Positions 1 through 8,685 of a stretch of DNA of 64,000 nucleotides are shown piece by piece. The stretch is from Vibrio sp. PID17_43 (GTDB lineage Bacteria; Pseudomonadota; Gammaproteobacteria; Enterobacterales; Vibrionaceae). The translations under genes and the position numbers were made by a program. The stretch is from NCBI RefSeq assembly GCF_002608565.1, contig NZ_LIXM01000021.1, positions 1 to 64,000 on the forward strand. Reading direction: 5' to 3'. The notes under the pieces were generated by a model. That model made no database searches. It was not told where the DNA came from and was given only the letters and a program-made list of their open reading frames with translations. Within the stretch, counting starts at the first letter, position 1. Each line of letters opens with the position of its first letter.

Positions 1-20
1 TGTGGTTAATTGCAAAATAA

Positions 21-52
21 AAGGCTCTAAGTTTTGGGAACTTAGAGCCTTT
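21..52. terminator. Bidirectional intrinsic terminator
   Basis: A 13-bp perfect stem (AAGGCTCTAAGTT with its complement) closes a 5-nt loop, and A- and T-rich flanks lie on both sides. It probably ends the gene to the left of the window and separates it from the truncated TRAP gene that follows. Confidence 0.8.
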
Positions 53-100
53 ATAAGCCATCTGTAGGATCGTTCAACCGATCATTTATCTCTTAACTGA

Positions 101-874
101 TCGGCATTACCCAATACCCTCTATTTCTCTTCTATACCCTTTGGCATGATTTCGACCGAGCAATACGCTTGGTTCTACCGAGGCGGAGGCATGGAGTTGA
201 TGGAAAAGGTCTACGCCCCGCACAACTTACTGTCGTTTCCTGGTGGTAACTCAGATATCCAAATGGGAGGATGGTTTAAGAAAGAGATCCACTCTCTCGA
301 TGATTTGCAAGGCTTGAAGATCCGCATTCCGGGCTTTGCTGGGGAGGTAATGGCAAAGGTTGGCGCAAAACCGACCAATATCGCACCCGGTGAACTTTAC
401 ACATCGCTAGAACGAGGAACGATAGACGCGTTAGAGTGGGTTGGTCCCGCTTTTGACTTAAGAATGGGGTTCCAAAAAATTGCGCCTTACTATTACACCG
501 CGTGGCATGAACCTGGATCTGAAACCCAGTTCCTCGTAACTAAGAAAACATGGGAAACACTGCCCGCTGATTTACGCTCAATTCTGGAAACTGCGTTCCG
601 CGTGGCTGCCTTTGATATGTATACCCAAGCAGTCGATGCTAACGCAAATAGCTGGGCAACAATGAGTGCAGAGTACCCTGATATTAAAGTCCGAGACTTC
701 CCACCAGAAGTACTGCAAGCGATGCAAAAAGCGACCGAGGATCTGCTCCAAGAACAAGCCAGTAATGATCCTTTAACCAAAGAGATTATTGAGTCGCAGC
801 AACAGTATTTAACCAAAGTACGGGCTTGGACAAATATGTCTTCCAAGGCGTACCTTGACGCAAGTCAGCAATAA
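101..874 (+). pseudogene. TRAP transporter solute-binding protein (DctP family), 5'-truncated remnant
   Basis: The readable frame carries the C-terminal two thirds of a DctP-type periplasmic binding protein of a TRAP carboxylate transporter. Recognisable family stretches are IPFGM, QMGGWF, KIRIPG and DALEWVGP. Family members are usually about 330-370 residues with a signal peptide. Here the open frame begins right after a TGA at 98-100, and family-like sequence (SSIPFGM) already occurs before the first ATG at 146, so no signal peptide or N-terminal lobe exists. The DctQ and DctM membrane partners are absent downstream, and a terminator lies just upstream. I read this as a dead fragment left by a deletion. 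From the ATG at 146 it would give 242 residues, which could not be exported. Confidence 0.8.
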
Positions 875-933
875 TATTGATCATGCACCTGAAAAAGGGC
901 TAACAAACTAGCCCTTTCACTGTCTGCCTTTTC

Positions 934-1941
934 CTACTGGTAAGCAGTCAGATAATCTTCTACCTGCGCACGATACTCTGTTTTTAATCCATCGCTGATG
1001 AAACTTGCATTGATGGCGTTAATAGTGAACTGAGCCAACTCCTGTTTGCTCATCGAGTGAGCGTTACTCACCGCTAAGAAATTGTCTGTCATATAGCCGC
1101 CAAAGTAAGCGGGGTCATCTGAATTGATCGTGACTGCCACACCTTTACGAAGCAGCTCGACGATATTATGCTGCGCCATGTTATCAAACACGCACAATTT
1201 AATATTGGAAAGTGGGCACACCGTTAATGGCATTTTGCTCTCAATCAATCTTTCTACCAAAGACGCATCTTCTACGCAGCGAACACCATGATCGACACGG
1301 TTAACGCCAAGCATTTCTATCGCATCAATAATGTTCTGCGCTGGCCCTTCTTCCCCTGCGTGCGCAACGGTTAGTAAACCCGCCACTTTGGCTTGCTGGA
1401 ACACATGCTTAAACTTCTCTGGAGGGTGCCCCTGCTCAGAAGAATCCAACCCCACACCAATAATTTTATCTTGATGATTCAGGACGGATTGCAACGTTTC
1501 AAAGGCGCTTTCTTCTGAAAGGTGGCGCAAGAAGCACGCGATGATCTGCGAAGTGATACCAAGCTTATCGTGACCGTCTTGCATGGCTCGGTATATGCCA
1601 TTAATAACAGTATCAAAATCAATGCCTCGGTCGGTATGCGTTTGCGGGTCAAAGAAGATCTCGGTATGGATGACATTGTCCGCTTTACATCGTTCTAAAT
1701 ATGCCCAAGTGAGATCATAAAAATCTTGTTCGGTTCGCAGCGCGTTCGCGCCTTGATAATAGATATCGAGGAAAGACTGTAAATCCTCAAATTCGTAAGC
1801 GCGGCGTAATGTCTCTGGAGAGTCATATGGAATGTCGATGTTGTTTCGTTTTGCAAGTTCAAACAGCAGCTCCGGTTCTAACGAACCTTCAATGTGTAAG
1901 TGTAGCTCTACTTTTGGAAGCCCTTGAATAAATGCATTCAT
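934..1941 (-). CDS. add: Adenine deaminase (adenosine deaminase family, type 2)
   Basis: This 335-residue amidohydrolase hydrolyses adenine (or adenosine) to hypoxanthine (or inosine) in purine salvage. Visible metal and catalytic motifs are HLHIEGS near residues 14-20, HAGEEG at about 194 and SDDPAYFGG at about 274. The HIEGSLEP start and SDDPAYFGG form match the adenine deaminase branch (fungal Aah1 and its Pseudomonas relatives) better than true adenosine deaminases; this is a family-level inference. Length is normal. The start is supported by AGGTGGA 5 nt upstream. An adenine-type purine riboswitch lies about 110 nt upstream in the leader, so expression should respond to adenine, as for the Vibrio vulnificus add gene. 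Confidence 0.88.
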   Translation of the reverse strand: MNAFIQGLPKVELHLHIEGSLEPELLFELAKRNNIDIPYDSPETLRRAYEFEDLQSFLDIYYQGANALRTEQDFYDLTWAYLERCKADNVIHTEIFFDPQTHTDRGIDFDTVINGIYRAMQDGHDKLGITSQIIACFLRHLSEESAFETLQSVLNHQDKIIGVGLDSSEQGHPPEKFKHVFQQAKVAGLLTVAHAGEEGPAQNIIDAIEMLGVNRVDHGVRCVEDASLVERLIESKMPLTVCPLSNIKLCVFDNMAQHNIVELLRKGVAVTINSDDPAYFGGYMTDNFLAVSNAHSMSKQELAQFTINAINASFISDGLKTEYRAQVEDYLTAYQ

Positions 1942-1965
1942 ATTCCACCTATTTAGTTATGTTTT

Positions 1966-2037
1966 GTGGATGCAATTACTCTAAGAATAGATAGTGATTA
2001 GAAAAAATCGAACGCCATTACAAAGAGTAAGATCCAC
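1966..2037 (-). promoter_or_regulatory. Likely expression platform of the adenine riboswitch
   Basis: Between aptamer and start codon the minus-strand leader can form a long hairpin: GUGGAU (2037-2032) with AUCCAC (1971-1966), and UUACUCU (2030-2024) with AGAGUAA (1982-1976). It ends just upstream of the AGGTGGA ribosome site. No strong intrinsic terminator is seen, so control at translation initiation is the likelier mode; that is inference. Confidence 0.5.
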
Positions 2038-2050
2038 TGTGACCTCAACT

Positions 2051-2117
2051 CTTCGTAATCAGCACTTTGCGGGAACTGGTAGAGATCCCCAATCCATATT
2101 ATTGGGGTTATACGAAG
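2051..2117 (-). promoter_or_regulatory. Purine riboswitch aptamer, adenine type
   Basis: Read on the minus strand, all elements of the purine aptamer are present. P1 is CUUCGUA (2117-2111) with UACGAAG (2057-2051). P2 is CCCCAAU (2107-2101) with AUUGGGG (2093-2087), closed by L2 AAUAUGG. J2/3 contains the conserved UCUACC. P3 (AGUUC with GUGCU, one U-U mismatch) is closed by the canonical L3 CCGCAAA. The J3/1 segment reads GAUUA; the base equivalent to position 74 is U, which in this family specifies adenine rather than guanine. It precedes the adenine deaminase gene on the same strand. Confidence 0.93.
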
Positions 2118-2317
2118 CAAACCTGCGCTATTTTACGTGATAAAAGATGAATCTCAAATCGATGATTGTTCAATAGCCATACGCAAACTCCAAAAAAACG
2201 CTTCTCCCTCCCTTACACATGCATTAAACGCATAACCTATTCCACTTTTTGTCATTTGCGTCATTACTGGTTTATCACTACACTTCGCGCTCATTTTTTT
2301 ACGTGAGCGCACAATGC

Positions 2318-2503
2318 ATGCTTTTTTCTCAATCCATTTTCGCTCAGGTGCTGAGGATATCGGTCATGTTGTGCTTGTCATTAATCATTGTCCATAACTC
2401 TCCTAAGTTATTGGAAATTCTGGCAGCACAAGCCATTAATAGTGGCTGTCACCAAACCACAGGTGACAATAAAGAACACTCTCATCATCACCACCATCAT
2501 TAA
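2318..2503 (+). CDS. Small exported or membrane-anchored protein with natural C-terminal hexahistidine tail
   Basis: From the ATG at 2318 this encodes 61 residues; a TTG at 2249 in the same frame would add 23 more. A single hydrophobic segment (about residues 9-25) is followed by a short soluble part with one Cys-His pair and the tail EHSHHHHHH. Such a tail is a plausible metal-binding site (Ni, Zn, Cu or Co), but no named family is recognised. It ends 12 bp before the MFS transporter ATG with no terminator, so the two are probably co-transcribed and translationally close. A GCGCTCA/TGAGCGC hairpin at 2287-2310 lies just before the chosen start and may influence translation. Start choice is uncertain because no strong ribosome site is visible. 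Confidence 0.5.
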   Translation: MLFSQSIFAQVLRISVMLCLSLIIVHNSPKLLEILAAQAINSGCHQTTGDNKEHSHHHHHH

Positions 2504-2515
2504 TAAGAGCAATTT

Positions 2516-3730
2516 ATGAGTATTTTCCGGTTTCCACTCCTAGTTTGGCTGGGAATAGGGATTCTAATTATCTGTCTAGGGATCAGACAATCATTTGGCA
2601 TTTTTATGATGCCAATTTCCGACTACTTTCAAACCGGGCGCGAGTTCTTTAGCTTTGCGATAGCATTGCAAAACCTATTGTTTGGTGTTTTCCAGCCTTT
2701 TGTGGGTATGGCAGCCGACCGTTGGGGAGCAAAGCGTATTATCATTTTAGGTGCCATCTCTTACGCTTTGGGACTGTTTCTGACATCGATAGCCGTTGCA
2801 CCAACCATGATGTACCTATCACTGGGTGTACTTGTTGGTCTTGGTCTGAGTGCCACCAGCTACGTGATCGTTCTGGGTGCCGTCGCGAAAGTCGTACCAG
2901 CAGAGCATGCTGCAAAAGCATTCGGTTTAACCACGGCCGCTGGTTCATTTGGTATGTTTGCCATGATCCCAGGCGCACAGACACTAATGAGCGACTTTGG
3001 CTGGCAAGGGGCAATGCAAGCATTCGCTGTGCTATGTAGCTTTATGGTGGTGTTTGCCCTATTTATGAGGACGGCAAAGCCAAAAGCCAATGCCGCTACC
3101 AATGCACCAGAAGACAATCAAACACTGAAAGAAGCATTGAAAGAAGCCTTTGCTCATAAAGGTTACTGGTTGATTCATGCCGGATTTTTTGTGTGTGGTT
3201 TCCACGTGATGTTTATTGCCACTCACCTTCCAAGTTACCTGGCCGATAAAAACCTGCCAGCATCAACCGCGGCAATGGCGTTGGCTTACGTTGGTATCTT
3301 CAACATCTTTGGATCTTACTTCTGGGGAGTAATGGCCGACCGTTTCAACAAACGCCACGTAATGTCAGCACTGTACTTGATGCGCACAGTTGTGATCACC
3401 GCTTTTGTGACGCTACCTGTCACTGAACACACGGCAGCTATTTTTGGTGGTGCAATCGGTTTCTGCTGGCTTGGAACAGTGCCGCTGACATCTGGCCTGG
3501 TTCGCCAAATCTTCGGCTCACGTTACCTATCGACCCTTTATGGTCTGGTGTTCTTCACTCACCAGGTCGGCAGTTTCTTGGGAGCTTGGGTGGGCGGCCG
3601 AATTTACGATTACTACGGCTCATACGAGCCTATCTGGTGGTCTACCGTGGTTCTTGCGTTGATCGCCGCACTGATTCACCTGCCGATTAATGACAAACCT
3701 GTACCGCGTTTAACTATGGTTAAGGCCTAA
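2516..3730 (+). CDS. MFS transporter (oxalate/formate antiporter-like)
   Basis: A 404-residue inner-membrane protein with about 12 hydrophobic segments and two MFS loop motifs: GMAADRWGAKR between helices 2 and 3 (about residues 64-74), and WGVMADRFNKR in the second half (about residues 270-280). The acidic/basic central loop (about residues 185-215) separates the two six-helix halves. This layout is that of the monocarboxylate/oxalate-formate branch; the substrate cannot be read from sequence. It follows the His-tailed small protein by 12 bp, hinting at a metal-linked or metal-complex substrate, which is speculative. A terminator follows at 3737. Confidence 0.85.
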   Translation: MSIFRFPLLVWLGIGILIICLGIRQSFGIFMMPISDYFQTGREFFSFAIALQNLLFGVFQPFVGMAADRWGAKRIIILGAISYALGLFLTSIAVAPTMMYLSLGVLVGLGLSATSYVIVLGAVAKVVPAEHAAKAFGLTTAAGSFGMFAMIPGAQTLMSDFGWQGAMQAFAVLCSFMVVFALFMRTAKPKANAATNAPEDNQTLKEALKEAFAHKGYWLIHAGFFVCGFHVMFIATHLPSYLADKNLPASTAAMALAYVGIFNIFGSYFWGVMADRFNKRHVMSALYLMRTVVITAFVTLPVTEHTAAIFGGAIGFCWLGTVPLTSGLVRQIFGSRYLSTLYGLVFFTHQVGSFLGAWVGGRIYDYYGSYEPIWWSTVVLALIAALIHLPINDKPVPRLTMVKA

Positions 3731-3736
3731 GTATTG

Positions 3737-3769
3737 AAGGCTCTCAATACACGTTGAGAGCCTTTTTTA
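3737..3769 (+). terminator. Intrinsic terminator after the MFS gene
   Basis: An 11-bp stem AAGGCTCTCAA/TTGAGAGCCTT with a 6-nt loop is followed by a run of T. Confidence 0.88.
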
Positions 3770-3795
3770 TCTGTCGTTTCAACGCTCCAATGTGC

Positions 3796-3830
3796 TATAC
3801 CCAAGTAACCTGAACTTGGACATGCTGGAT
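3796..3830. repeat. Dispersed intergenic repeat, TATACCCAAGTnACC type
   Basis: TATACCCAAGTAACC followed by a decayed second half. Related copies lie at 12708, 42440 and 42935; the best copies form a hairpin (CCCAAGC/GCTTGGG). Confidence 0.5.
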
Positions 3831-3921
3831 ATCAATAGTGCAATCTCATTGCAATTATTCATCCTCGGTTAATGTTTATATGACATACTTAACTTAACGC
3901 TATAAATCAAAAGGGTTTTAA

Positions 3922-4353
3922 ATGAGAACACTCGGCAACATCATCTGGTTTGTATTCGGTGGCGTATTCATGGGTTTGCTATGGTGGTTCTTCGGGCTAC
4001 TGGCATTCATCAGTATCATCGGCATTCCATGGGGACGCGCTTGCTTCGTAATGGGTAACTTCTCGTTTTTCCCATTCGGCAAAGAAGCCGTTTCACGAGA
4101 TGAACTCACGAACGAGATGGACATCGGCACTAGCCCTCTCGGGGTGATCGGTAATGTGATTTGGTTTGTGTTTGCGGGTATCTGGTTAGCAATCGGTCAT
4201 GTACTTTCTGCCGTGGCATGCTTTGTAACGATCATCGGTATTCCGTTTGCACTTCAACACCTAAAACTGGCGGTCATTTCTCTCGCACCGATTGGTAAAA
4301 CCGTCGTATCGACAGAAGAAGCCACAATGGCTCGCTACAACATCAAACGATAA
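3922..4353 (+). CDS. yccF: YccF family inner-membrane protein
   Basis: A 143-residue protein of the YccF/DUF307 family, close to the E. coli length. It has two similar halves, each with a hydrophobic stretch and an IIGIPWG/IIGIPFA motif (about residues 33-39 and 107-113), consistent with four membrane segments and an internal duplication. The function is unknown; in E. coli it is a predicted membrane protein. AAAAGGG lies 6-7 nt upstream of the ATG. It appears monocistronic, and a hairpin ACCCTCT/AGAGGGT at about 4392-4420 may end the transcript. Confidence 0.88.
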   Translation: MRTLGNIIWFVFGGVFMGLLWWFFGLLAFISIIGIPWGRACFVMGNFSFFPFGKEAVSRDELTNEMDIGTSPLGVIGNVIWFVFAGIWLAIGHVLSAVACFVTIIGIPFALQHLKLAVISLAPIGKTVVSTEEATMARYNIKR

Positions 4354-4496
4354 TCTATAACCAAGTACCTTGAGATTGTTTCGGTATAGTGACCCTCTCA
4401 GCAAATGGCTTAGAGGGTTATTCCGGTAATAGGTAACCCGCCATTAACGACGGTTTATTAATAAACCCAAGTAAATGGGGTAATAACCGGTGGTTA

Positions 4497-5015
4497 TTAA
4501 TGGTGAGTTCTCGAGTCTAAGTTGTTTTTGATAATCTCTGTAACGATACCGCGTAACCAATGCACTGTGACATTGCTCAGATTTTTGTGATGATAGCAAG
4601 CCTGCAAGGCGGGCTTAATAACCATCCACCGTACTTGAATTCGATCCGACATAGATAAGAAAGTTTCTCGGCATTCAGCGTCTTTGAGGCAGGAAATACC
4701 ATATCCGAGTTTTCGACTACATCCACAATGGCGAAAGGCAGTTCACAACGAAAGCAATGTTAGGCTCTACACCTTTGACCTTTATAATTTTTCGCAAATG
4801 AAACGTTGGAGTTCCAGTCGGCTGCAATGATGGTGGCGAACTCTAAGTTCTCACAATCCGTAATCTGTAAGCGTCCACCTTTTAGCGGATGATCCTTACG
4901 TACATAAGCGCAAAATGCATCCTGAACAATAGCTTTGGTCAAAAGCTCTTTCGGGGAGTGACTGATCTCATAGTTGACGCCTAACACGGTTTCTATGTGG
5001 GCGATGCTGGCGAGC
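4497..5015 (-). pseudogene. LysR-family regulator, decayed C-terminal remnant
   Basis: Minus-strand translation gives substrate-binding-domain pieces of a LysR regulator in at least two frames. They are HPLKGGRLQITDCENLEF with FAKNYKGQRCR (4760-4987 frame), then PNIAFVVN, VENSDMVFPASKTL and the typical C-terminus VHWLRGIV ending at TAA 4497. The winged-helix DNA-binding half is missing: homology stops near 5015, where the promoter region of the divergent oxidoreductase begins. LysR regulators are about 300 residues, so more than a third is gone and the rest is frameshifted. It probably once controlled the neighbouring kefG-kefB-like pair. Confidence 0.78.
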
Positions 5016-5103
5016 GAATGAGATATGAGTTACAGTTTGTTACAATCACTAAAGTCTCTCATTCTTATACCAAAAATAGTTTGGGCACACAGCAAGGATT
5101 TCT

Positions 5104-5721
5104 ATGATAAATAAAAAAGTACTCATTCTCTTTGCCCATCCTTCCCAACACCGCTCCGAAGTGAACGCCCCTATGTTCAAAGCCGCCCAAGAAATTGAAG
5201 GAGTGACGTGCGTCGATCTGTACAGTGAGTATCCTCATTTCAATATTAATATCGACCGAGAACAACAACGCTTATGCGATCATGATGTGGTGATTTTTCA
5301 GTTTCCTCTCTATTGGTACTCCACCCCTTCTATCTTAAAAGAGTGGCAGGATCTTGTGCTTGAATACGGTTTTGCTTATGGCACAGAAGGTACAGAATTG
5401 CGGGGAAAAACGATGCTATGCGTGCTTTCTGCGGGCGGTAAAGAAGAAGCCTACAAAGCCGAAGGCTACAACCACTTTACCATTCGGGAGCTACTTGCAC
5501 CTATCGAACAAATGTCTTCACTAACCGGAATGAACTATATTGCCCCTCTTGCTTTGTTTGGTTCTCGCACCGCGCTAGAAGAAGGGCGAATCCCCCATCA
5601 TCTTGAACGCTACCGGACTCTGCTCACCGCGTTAGTCGAAGACAAACTCAATATCAAAGCAGCAGCATCACTCATTAAGCTCAACAGCGCCTTACCAGAA
5701 CTGATTAAGGGAGCATCATGA
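5104..5721 (+). CDS. NAD(P)H quinone oxidoreductase, KefF/KefG/MdaB-like flavodoxin-fold protein
   Basis: A 205-residue flavodoxin-fold (NQO1-type) reductase. Family features visible are the nucleotide-facing start VLILFAHPSQHRS (residues 6-18), FQFPLYWYSTP (about 64-74) and the LSAGGKEEAY loop (about 109-118). In enterobacteria KefF and KefG are cytosolic partners that activate the glutathione-gated K+/H+ antiporters KefC and KefB. Here the stop codon overlaps the start of a Kef-type antiporter (ATGA at 5718), so the same partnership is strongly suggested. General quinone reductase activity is also possible. Confidence 0.85.
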   Translation: MINKKVLILFAHPSQHRSEVNAPMFKAAQEIEGVTCVDLYSEYPHFNINIDREQQRLCDHDVVIFQFPLYWYSTPSILKEWQDLVLEYGFAYGTEGTELRGKTMLCVLSAGGKEEAYKAEGYNHFTIRELLAPIEQMSSLTGMNYIAPLALFGSRTALEEGRIPHHLERYRTLLTALVEDKLNIKAAASLIKLNSALPELIKGAS

Positions 5722-7676
5722 CTGGGGTTTTCTTACAAGCTTTTATCTACCTAATAGCGGCAGTGATTGCCGTTCCTTTAGCGAAGCGCTTGGGGTTGGG
5801 GTCTGTACTCGGCTACTTAATTGCCGGTGTGATTATTGGCCCCATCATTGGTCTAGTCGGCAAAGAGACCACCACCATTCAGCACTTCGCTGAGTTCGGT
5901 GTGGTGATGATGTTATTTCTCGTCGGTTTGGAACTAGAGCCCAAAATGCTCTGGGCAATGCGCAATCGTCTAATGGGCTTAGGTGGTTTGCAAGTTGGTG
6001 GTACTGCTGCTGTGATCATGGGGATTGCGCTTTATGTTGGGCAGCCTTGGACCGTTGCTTTAGCCATCGGCTTGATTTTCGCCTTATCTTCAACCGCCAT
6101 TGTGCTACAAACCTTCAGCGAAAAAAGGTTGACCAAAACAGAAGGTGGTCAGAACGCGTTCTCTGTACTTCTTTTCCAGGATATCGCCGTCATTCCAATG
6201 CTAGCCTTTATCCCCCTCCTAGCATTGCCCGAATTAGTAGAGCAAGCACAATCCGCTGCGCAAACGGCGGCAGAGCATCATGAAGAGTTAAGCTTAGTCG
6301 CTGGATTGCCTGGTTGGACATATGGCTTAGCGATTACCGCTTCGATTGCTCTCGTGGTCGTTGGCGGCCATTTCCTGAGTCGCCCATTATTCCGCTATGT
6401 CGCAAGCTCAGGTCTGCGTGAGATATTCACGGCTACAGCGTTGATGCTGGTGATCGGTATTGCTGCCCTGATGAGTTTAGTTGGTCTATCACCGGCTTTG
6501 GGAACTTTCCTCGCAGGTGTCGTCTTGGCAAACAGTGAATTCCGCCATGAGCTTGAGTCAAATATTGAACCCTTTAAGGGCTTGTTGCTCGGCCTGTTCT
6601 TTATCACGGTTGGTGCAGGCATCGATTTCTCTGTCCTATTTAGTGGCTTCGGTTTAATCATCGCTCTCACGCTCGGCGTCATGCTACTAAAAGCGTCCAT
6701 TTTGCTCATTTTAGCGTTTATATTTCGCATTAAAGGGAGCAACCGTTGGTTGTTCGCGTTGAGCTTAGCGCAAGCGGGTGAATTCGGTTTTGTGCTATTA
6801 AGTTTCTCAGTACAAAACCACGTTATTCCATTCGAGCTATCTCAAACATTAGCCCTCGTCGTGGCTATCTCGATGTTCCTTACTCCGGGGTTATTTATTC
6901 TGTTTGATAGAGTGATTCTTCCTCGCTATCAAAGTGAATCGAACGAACGTGAAATCGATACTATTGAAGAGCAAGGCACGGTTATCATCGCGGGTATTGG
7001 TCGTTTTGGTCAGATCATCAACCGTCTCTTAGTATCCAATGGTGTAAAGACCGTCGTTCTGGATCACCAAGCGAGCCAAATTGACAACATGCGCCAAATT
7101 GGCACCCGTGCTTACTTTGGTGATGCAACGCGTCCCGATATGCTTCATACCGCTGGCATTAAACAGGCCTCGGCAATTGTTGTCGCGATTGATAACCAAG
7201 AATCAAGTGTCGAATTGGTGAAATACATCAAACACACTTACCCTCAGGTGAAAATCATCGCACGTGCATTCGACCGCGGTCATGGCTACCGTCTCCGTCA
7301 GGCAGGAGCGGATATTATAGAATCAGAGACTTACCACTCTGCATTAGAAGTTGGTGGTCATGCGATGAAGCTGCTTGGTATTCATCCGTTCTTTGTTGAA
7401 CAACAAAAAACCACTTATAAGCGTGTCGAAGATAGAAAATCCAATATTCTGTACGAAGCATGGGCCGATGATTCAAAAGGTGAGCGCTACGACAATAACT
7501 TCCTTCAGCTGTTTATTCACCTAGAAGAGAAAATGGCCGAAGAGATGCGAAAAGACCGGCACGATAAACTCTCGCGATCAGAACGAGGTTGGACACCACC
7601 ACCGAAGAGCTACGCAGACAAGTTTGATGGTGAAAACGTTCCAGATTTGCCGACTCCAACAGAAGACACCCCATAA
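5718..7676 (+). CDS. kefB: Glutathione-regulated K+/H+ antiporter, KefB/KefC family (CPA2)
   Basis: A 652-residue CPA2 antiporter. The N-terminal part (about residues 1-395) has a dozen or so membrane helices with LGYLIAGVIIGP, FGVVMMLFLVGLELEP and the ion-pathway stretch LLFQDIAVIPML. A conserved cytoplasmic loop, ELESNIEPFKGLLLG, follows. A Rossmann-type RCK/TrkA-N domain starts near 420 (GTVIIAGIGRFGQ), and a charged C-terminal tail closes the protein. In the family, glutathione keeps the channel shut and electrophile adducts open it, giving K+ efflux and protective acidification. It is translationally coupled to the upstream reductase. A strong terminator follows. KefB versus KefC cannot be separated safely. 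Confidence 0.88.
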   Translation: MTGVFLQAFIYLIAAVIAVPLAKRLGLGSVLGYLIAGVIIGPIIGLVGKETTTIQHFAEFGVVMMLFLVGLELEPKMLWAMRNRLMGLGGLQVGGTAAVIMGIALYVGQPWTVALAIGLIFALSSTAIVLQTFSEKRLTKTEGGQNAFSVLLFQDIAVIPMLAFIPLLALPELVEQAQSAAQTAAEHHEELSLVAGLPGWTYGLAITASIALVVVGGHFLSRPLFRYVASSGLREIFTATALMLVIGIAALMSLVGLSPALGTFLAGVVLANSEFRHELESNIEPFKGLLLGLFFITVGAGIDFSVLFSGFGLIIALTLGVMLLKASILLILAFIFRIKGSNRWLFALSLAQAGEFGFVLLSFSVQNHVIPFELSQTLALVVAISMFLTPGLFILFDRVILPRYQSESNEREIDTIEEQGTVIIAGIGRFGQIINRLLVSNGVKTVVLDHQASQIDNMRQIGTRAYFGDATRPDMLHTAGIKQASAIVVAIDNQESSVELVKYIKHTYPQVKIIARAFDRGHGYRLRQAGADIIESETYHSALEVGGHAMKLLGIHPFFVEQQKTTYKRVEDRKSNILYEAWADDSKGERYDNNFLQLFIHLEEKMAEEMRKDRHDKLSRSERGWTPPPKSYADKFDGENVPDLPTPTEDTP

Positions 7677-7680
7677 AATG

Positions 7681-7706
7681 AAAACCTCCCGCGGGAGGTT
7701 TTTTCT
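7681..7706 (+). terminator. Terminator after kefB-like gene
   Basis: A 22-bp perfect palindrome (AAAACCTCCC/GGGAGGTTTT) is followed by T residues. Confidence 0.88.
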
Positions 7707-7726
7707 CGTCTAAGCATCAACTGAAG

Positions 7727-8020
7727 TTACATAAGATCACTCATTAAGGTCTCATATTCTTCATTGGCTTCATCAACTAGGTGAGAAAGCTCCAACGCAT
7801 CTTTTTTCGCAAGGTTGAATTGCCACGGCACGTTGCCTTCTTTCCCACGCACTCTGGTTTCGCTACCACGACTTTCAAAAGACAAGTCACCAAAATCCGT
7901 CGTATGATGCTCACCCAGCTCAATGATATCGACTTCCAACATTCCAACTGGATTGACTTCAACGCTAGCATGCAAGTCTAGGCTATTCTTCAAACTGTAT
8001 TCACGATGCACGGTAATCAT
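7727..8020 (-). CDS. Conserved hypothetical protein, 97 residues
   Basis: A small acidic cytosolic protein beginning MITVHREYS. No signal peptide, membrane segment or known motif is recognised. Its middle (VNPVGMLEVDIIELG) suggests beta strands and its C-terminus (LAKKDALELSHLVDEANEE) an amphipathic helix. The start at 8020 is chosen over an upstream ATG (8083) because AAGGAGG lies 6 nt before it. It stands alone between the kefB-like terminator and a non-coding stretch. I do not recognise its function. Confidence 0.7.
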   Translation of the reverse strand: MITVHREYSLKNSLDLHASVEVNPVGMLEVDIIELGEHHTTDFGDLSFESRGSETRVRGKEGNVPWQFNLAKKDALELSHLVDEANEEYETLMSDLM

Positions 8021-8232
8021 GGTGCCTCCTTGATCCTCCAATAGGCTACCTTTTAGAAGTATAGATGAAGGCATGTGATCCAAAGATTAAATTACGCTGA
8101 AGATTGATCTTGATTAAAAAAACCGCAACTAAATTATCGAACAAAGATCAAACAGTATGCGTTTTGTTCTTACCGTCTCACGAGTTTGAAATACACTGTG
8201 AATGTGAAGTTAATGAGCCACAAGGAATAAAC

Positions 8233-8266
8233 AAATCCCTGAGTCTAGGCTCGGGGATTTTTGTTT
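8233..8266 (+). terminator. Orphan intrinsic terminator
   Basis: An 11-bp stem (AAATCCCTGAG with CTCGGGGATTT, one G-T pair) and a 6-nt loop are followed by T residues. No gene precedes it on the plus strand for 500 bp, so it ends either a short non-coding RNA or the transcript of a deleted gene. Confidence 0.65.
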
Positions 8267-8298
8267 GAAAGCAATCGTGCGTATTCAGCTTTATTCTT

Positions 8299-8685
8299 TT
8301 AAGCAAAAATAAAGGTGTATAGGTATCCTGCACTAATCGCCATGCTTAGAATCACGAATAGAAACGTCGCAATCATTTGGTTCTTAAAGATAGATTTTAG
8401 CAAAATCACTTCTGTAAGACTTGCGCCCGCGCTACCAATGATAAGCGCCATGACTGAGCCCAACGCCATGCCTTTTTGTACTAGCGCCGCACTTAGTGGA
8501 ATCACCGCTTCTGCTCGAATGTACAATGGAATGCCAATCACAGCGGCAACTGGAATCGCGTACCACTTAGCTTCACCTGCGTACTCTACGATCAGATCAG
8601 TCGGAATGAAACCGTAGATGAAAGAGCCAATTGCGATACCCATCATTAGGTATGGGAATACTGGGAAGAAGGAACGACGTTTTTA
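8299..8685 (-). pseudogene. ArsP/YraQ-type permease, 5'-truncated remnant
   Basis: The minus strand encodes the last approximately 125 residues of a permease of the DUF318 (YraQ/ArsP) family. Recognisable parts are PYLMMGIAIGSFIYGF, AVIGIPLYIRAEAVIPL and GSAGASLTEVILL. Family members are about 300-340 residues with 8-10 membrane segments; here only about four remain. Coding similarity continues upstream of the first ATG (8646) to RRSFFP and ends at a TAA at 8684-8686, next to the start of the divergent GNAT ORF. The N-terminal half has been deleted, so this cannot be a working transporter. Confidence 0.72.
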
